Notes under the pieces: model-generated
Told to the model about the DNA's origin: nothing
The model's input: the letters and a program-made list of their open reading frames with translations, nothing else
Databases searched by the model: none
Position numbers and translations under genes: made by a program
Shown here: positions 5,837 through 7,223 of the stretch, piece after piece
Layout: each line of letters starts with the position of its first letter
Position numbering within the stretch: position 1 is the stretch's first letter
From: Thiobacillaceae bacterium
GTDB taxonomy: Bacteria; Pseudomonadota; Gammaproteobacteria; Burkholderiales; Thiobacillaceae
Direction: 5' to 3'
Assembly: GCA_024643305.1 (NCBI GenBank)
Contig: JAHENE010000104.1
Location: forward strand, 1-7,223
DNA: 7,223 bases

Positions 5837-6859
5837 TTATTGGGTTGATTTGGCGCGGCTTATCTTCTGCAAGTATTTTGCCTCCATATCTCGTCCCGGC
5901 TCACGCCAGCCAAGCGCCTCAGCCTTGGTGAACCACTGACGGTTCTGCTGTTCGAGATATTCGAAGTAGCCCCGCTCCTCTGCTGGTATCAGGTTCGGAG
6001 TGGGGTATTTGCTTACGAAGTGGATATTGGCAAGGCGGCCATAGGCACTACCCTTTCTGAGCATGGATCCAACTTCATTTGGGTAATACTTAAGAATCAC
6101 ATCCGATAACGCAATCACTTTTTCGTGCCGCTGTTTCTGGGCGAAATATTCAGCAAGCGTTGTCGACGTTACCGCCGCTGATTCACGCTTAGATAGCTTC
6201 TGCATATAGAGACCGTTCGCTATTGCTTCATTGGTCATCGGGATCTGCTGTCGAATCCACATGTCTCGTGCAGGCTTGGCTCCGCTGGTGGCTTCAAGGT
6301 TGAAAGTGCCACCCGTTTCCGGATCGGTGTATTTCACGAATAGGTGAAGGGGCGCGGTTGAAATGGTCATGTCCAGCCCCAGTCGCTGGCCGAGAATCAC
6401 GAAAAGCAAGGGCATGGTCACGCAGTTGCCTTTCCTGGACGCGATGTAATTCGGCAAGAGTTTATTGTGGATATTGTTGCCCAAGGGGTCTTCGAGGTCG
6501 TAGCTAAATGCTTGATAGCCGTTCCATGGTCCTTTTTCGTAGATGTAGGCCTGAAGGGCTTGCAGCTTTACACTGCTTGATTCAGGGCCGTGCAGCATGG
6601 CGCGGACCTGAGCGGCCATCTCGTCTATCCGTCTAATCCCCGCATCAACGTCGATGCTTGGATCGACCATCTTGTCGATGGTCAGTTTGATTCGGGCGAG
6701 GTCTATGTTCTTCTCGGGTTGTCGAAGCAAAGCATCGATGTGTTTTGCTTCTTTGACGGATTTGATGTCTGCACCCGGCACCATCTCGGCGTAAGATGCT
6801 GGAAGGCCAAAGCCAACCAACAGCAGTCCAAAGACGAAATATCTGATCAGCGCATGCAT
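5837..6859 (-). CDS. exported transglutaminase-like (SirB1-type) protein, 340 aa
   Basis: Residues 1-24 are a signal peptide ([13 protein letters not shown], cleavage after SYA), so the protein should act in the periplasm. Residues about 65-215 resemble the SirB1/transglutaminase-like domain: C146 in [21 protein letters not shown]172 in APLHLFVKY and N187/E189 in FNLEAT form a Cys-His-acid set typical of papain-like transglutaminase or peptidase folds. The C-terminal 110 residues ([26 protein letters not shown], then [22 protein letters not shown]) are helical and TPR-like, possibly a protein-binding part. The start has only weak Shine-Dalgarno potential, but the signal peptide begins right at this methionine. 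Base composition is like the efflux genes (35 of 60 G+C at 6241-6300), so it may be native sequence into which the RHS block was placed downstream. It heads the - strand gene run. Substrate and reaction are unknown; a cysteine peptidase or a non-catalytic scaffold are alternatives. Confidence 0.82.
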   Translation of the reverse strand: MHALIRYFVFGLLLVGFGLPASYAEMVPGADIKSVKEAKHIDALLRQPEKNIDLARIKLTIDKMVDPSIDVDAGIRRIDEMAAQVRAMLHGPESSSVKLQALQAYIYEKGPWNGYQAFSYDLEDPLGNNIHNKLLPNYIASRKGNCVTMPLLFVILGQRLGLDMTISTAPLHLFVKYTDPETGGTFNLEATSGAKPARDMWIRQQIPMTNEAIANGLYMQKLSKRESAAVTSTTLAEYFAQKQRHEKVIALSDVILKYYPNEVGSMLRKGSAYGRLANIHFVSKYPTPNLIPAEERGYFEYLEQQNRQWFTKAEALGWREPGRDMEAKYLQKISRAKSTQ

Positions 6860-6947
6860 GGGAATGCCCAGCCGCTAATCTACAGACACAACCGAACGGG
6901 CATTTTGTGATGAGGCAGGCTCAATCATCGATATTTCCCCCTTGATT

Positions 6948-6976
6948 TTTATATGTAATTCTTGATCCCTTCCGAA
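6948..6976 (-). promoter_or_regulatory. candidate sigma-70-like promoter for the - strand gene run
   Basis: On the - strand a -10-like TATAAA (6948-6953) lies 17 bases after a -35-like TTCGGA (6971-6976), about 90 bases before the transglutaminase-like start. The -10 matches consensus at 5 of 6 positions, the -35 only at 3. It is the best candidate I see in 6860-7066, and I see no gene in that stretch. Confidence 0.25.
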
Positions 6977-7100
6977 TTATCTGATGGAAAGAAGAGGGCT
7001 GGGATATGTCTTTTGGCCTATGTCTTAAGGCTTAGTTGAACGGCCGTTTTTGAACCTACCCACGTTTGATGGACAGTCAGGAAAGGGCATACTAGCTCTG

Positions 7101-7107
7101 AGAGGGG
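7101..7107 (+). promoter_or_regulatory. ribosome binding site of the IS transposase
   Basis: AGAGGGG lies 6 bases before the ATG at 7114, a strong purine-rich Shine-Dalgarno match that fixes the transposase start. Confidence 0.6.
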
Positions 7108-7113
7108 TATGTC

Positions 7114-7223
7114 ATGGAACGCAAGGTACGCAGACATCACACGCGGGAATTCAAGCTTGAGGCCGTACGGCTGGCGGGTTTGGGTGACAAGACCAAGGCC
7201 CAGGTAGCGCGGGAACTGGGGAT
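7114..7223 (+). CDS. IS3/IS911-type transposase OrfA (helix-turn-helix), 3'-truncated by the window edge
   Basis: Thirty-six codons are visible before the window ends. HHTREFKLEAVRLAGLGDKT followed by KAQVARELG is the characteristic start of the HTH_Tnp_1 (IS3/IS911 OrfA) domain, which recognises the element's ends. In this family OrfA usually covers about 90-110 codons and is followed by an integrase-core OrfB made by frameshifting; both would lie to the right. The gene diverges from the - strand gene run. Whether the element is intact cannot be judged. Confidence 0.85.
   Translation, partial: MERKVRRHHTREFKLEAVRLAGLGDKTKAQVARELG

Larger units (their letters stand above)
7067..7223 (+). mobile_element. 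left part of an IS3/IS911-type insertion sequence, cut by the window edge
   Basis: A transposase start of the IS3 family type is preceded by a short leader. The sequence TGATGGACAGTCAGG from 7067 (or TGGACAGTC from 7070) could be the left terminal inverted repeat, since IS3-family ends typically begin with TG. The right end is outside the window, so neither the repeat nor a target duplication can be confirmed. The left boundary given is an estimate. Confidence 0.55.

Noticed and set aside
6590..6910. + strand 106-codon ORF opposite the transglutaminase-like start
   Set aside because: Complement of the signal peptide and N-terminal coding region; no motif or ribosome binding site.
7005..7026. 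Direct repeat TATGTCTT at 7005-7012 and 7019-7026
   Set aside because: Two 8-base copies 14 apart could be an operator, but with only two short copies and no known motif chance is likely.
7039..7051. Palindrome AACGGCCGTT followed by T residues
   Set aside because: A loop-free 10-base palindrome makes a poor hairpin, and no gene ends upstream of it that it could terminate.

Overview
The window is proteobacterial DNA. The clearest marker is a Cus-type heavy-metal RND efflux pair. Exported proteins with Sec signal peptides and an IS3-type transposase start also fit a Gram-negative host, perhaps a beta- or gammaproteobacterium. The species cannot be named from the sequence. Hand counts give about 60% G+C in the efflux permease (2161-2220) and 58% in the transglutaminase-like gene (6241-6300). 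They give about 38% at 4801-4920 and 43% at 5461-5520, so the middle of the window is compositionally foreign.

Left part, + strand (1-4123): the 3' part of a CusB-like periplasmic adaptor, then 14 bases later a complete CusA-like permease. Together with an outer-membrane channel outside the window they would expel Cu(I)/Ag(I) from periplasm and cytoplasm. The permease keeps the three-methionine metal site, the proton-relay aspartate and the transmembrane methionine relay. It lacks both partners of one periplasmic methionine pair.

Middle and right, - strand (6859 down to 4282): five closely spaced co-directional genes, read in transcription order. They are an exported transglutaminase-like protein with Cys/His/Glu; a 199-residue protein made of a signal peptide, the last stretch of an RHS core with the PxxxxDPxGL motif, and an M15-type zinc DD-peptidase domain; a 163-residue exported protein of unknown family; a 50-residue ORF repeating the signal-peptide/RHS-hinge module but stopping before any toxin domain; and an 88-residue membrane-anchored protein with an EF-hand loop. 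The order resembles a toxin/immunity cassette followed by a second cassette that has lost its toxin tail. Unusually, both RHS hinges sit directly behind a Sec signal peptide instead of behind a large RHS shell. My reading is a compact periplasmic peptidoglycan-targeting toxin with its immunity gene, plus a degenerate or re-used second copy. That functional reading is inference.

The efflux pair and the - strand block are convergent, with a perfect 9-bp-stem hairpin and short inverted repeats in the gap (4124-4281). At the right edge (from about 7067) an IS3/IS911-type element begins on the + strand; only its left end and the first 36 codons of its transposase are present. The 254-base gap 6860-7113 holds the probable promoter of the - strand block and the IS end. 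I see no tRNA, rRNA or CRISPR array.
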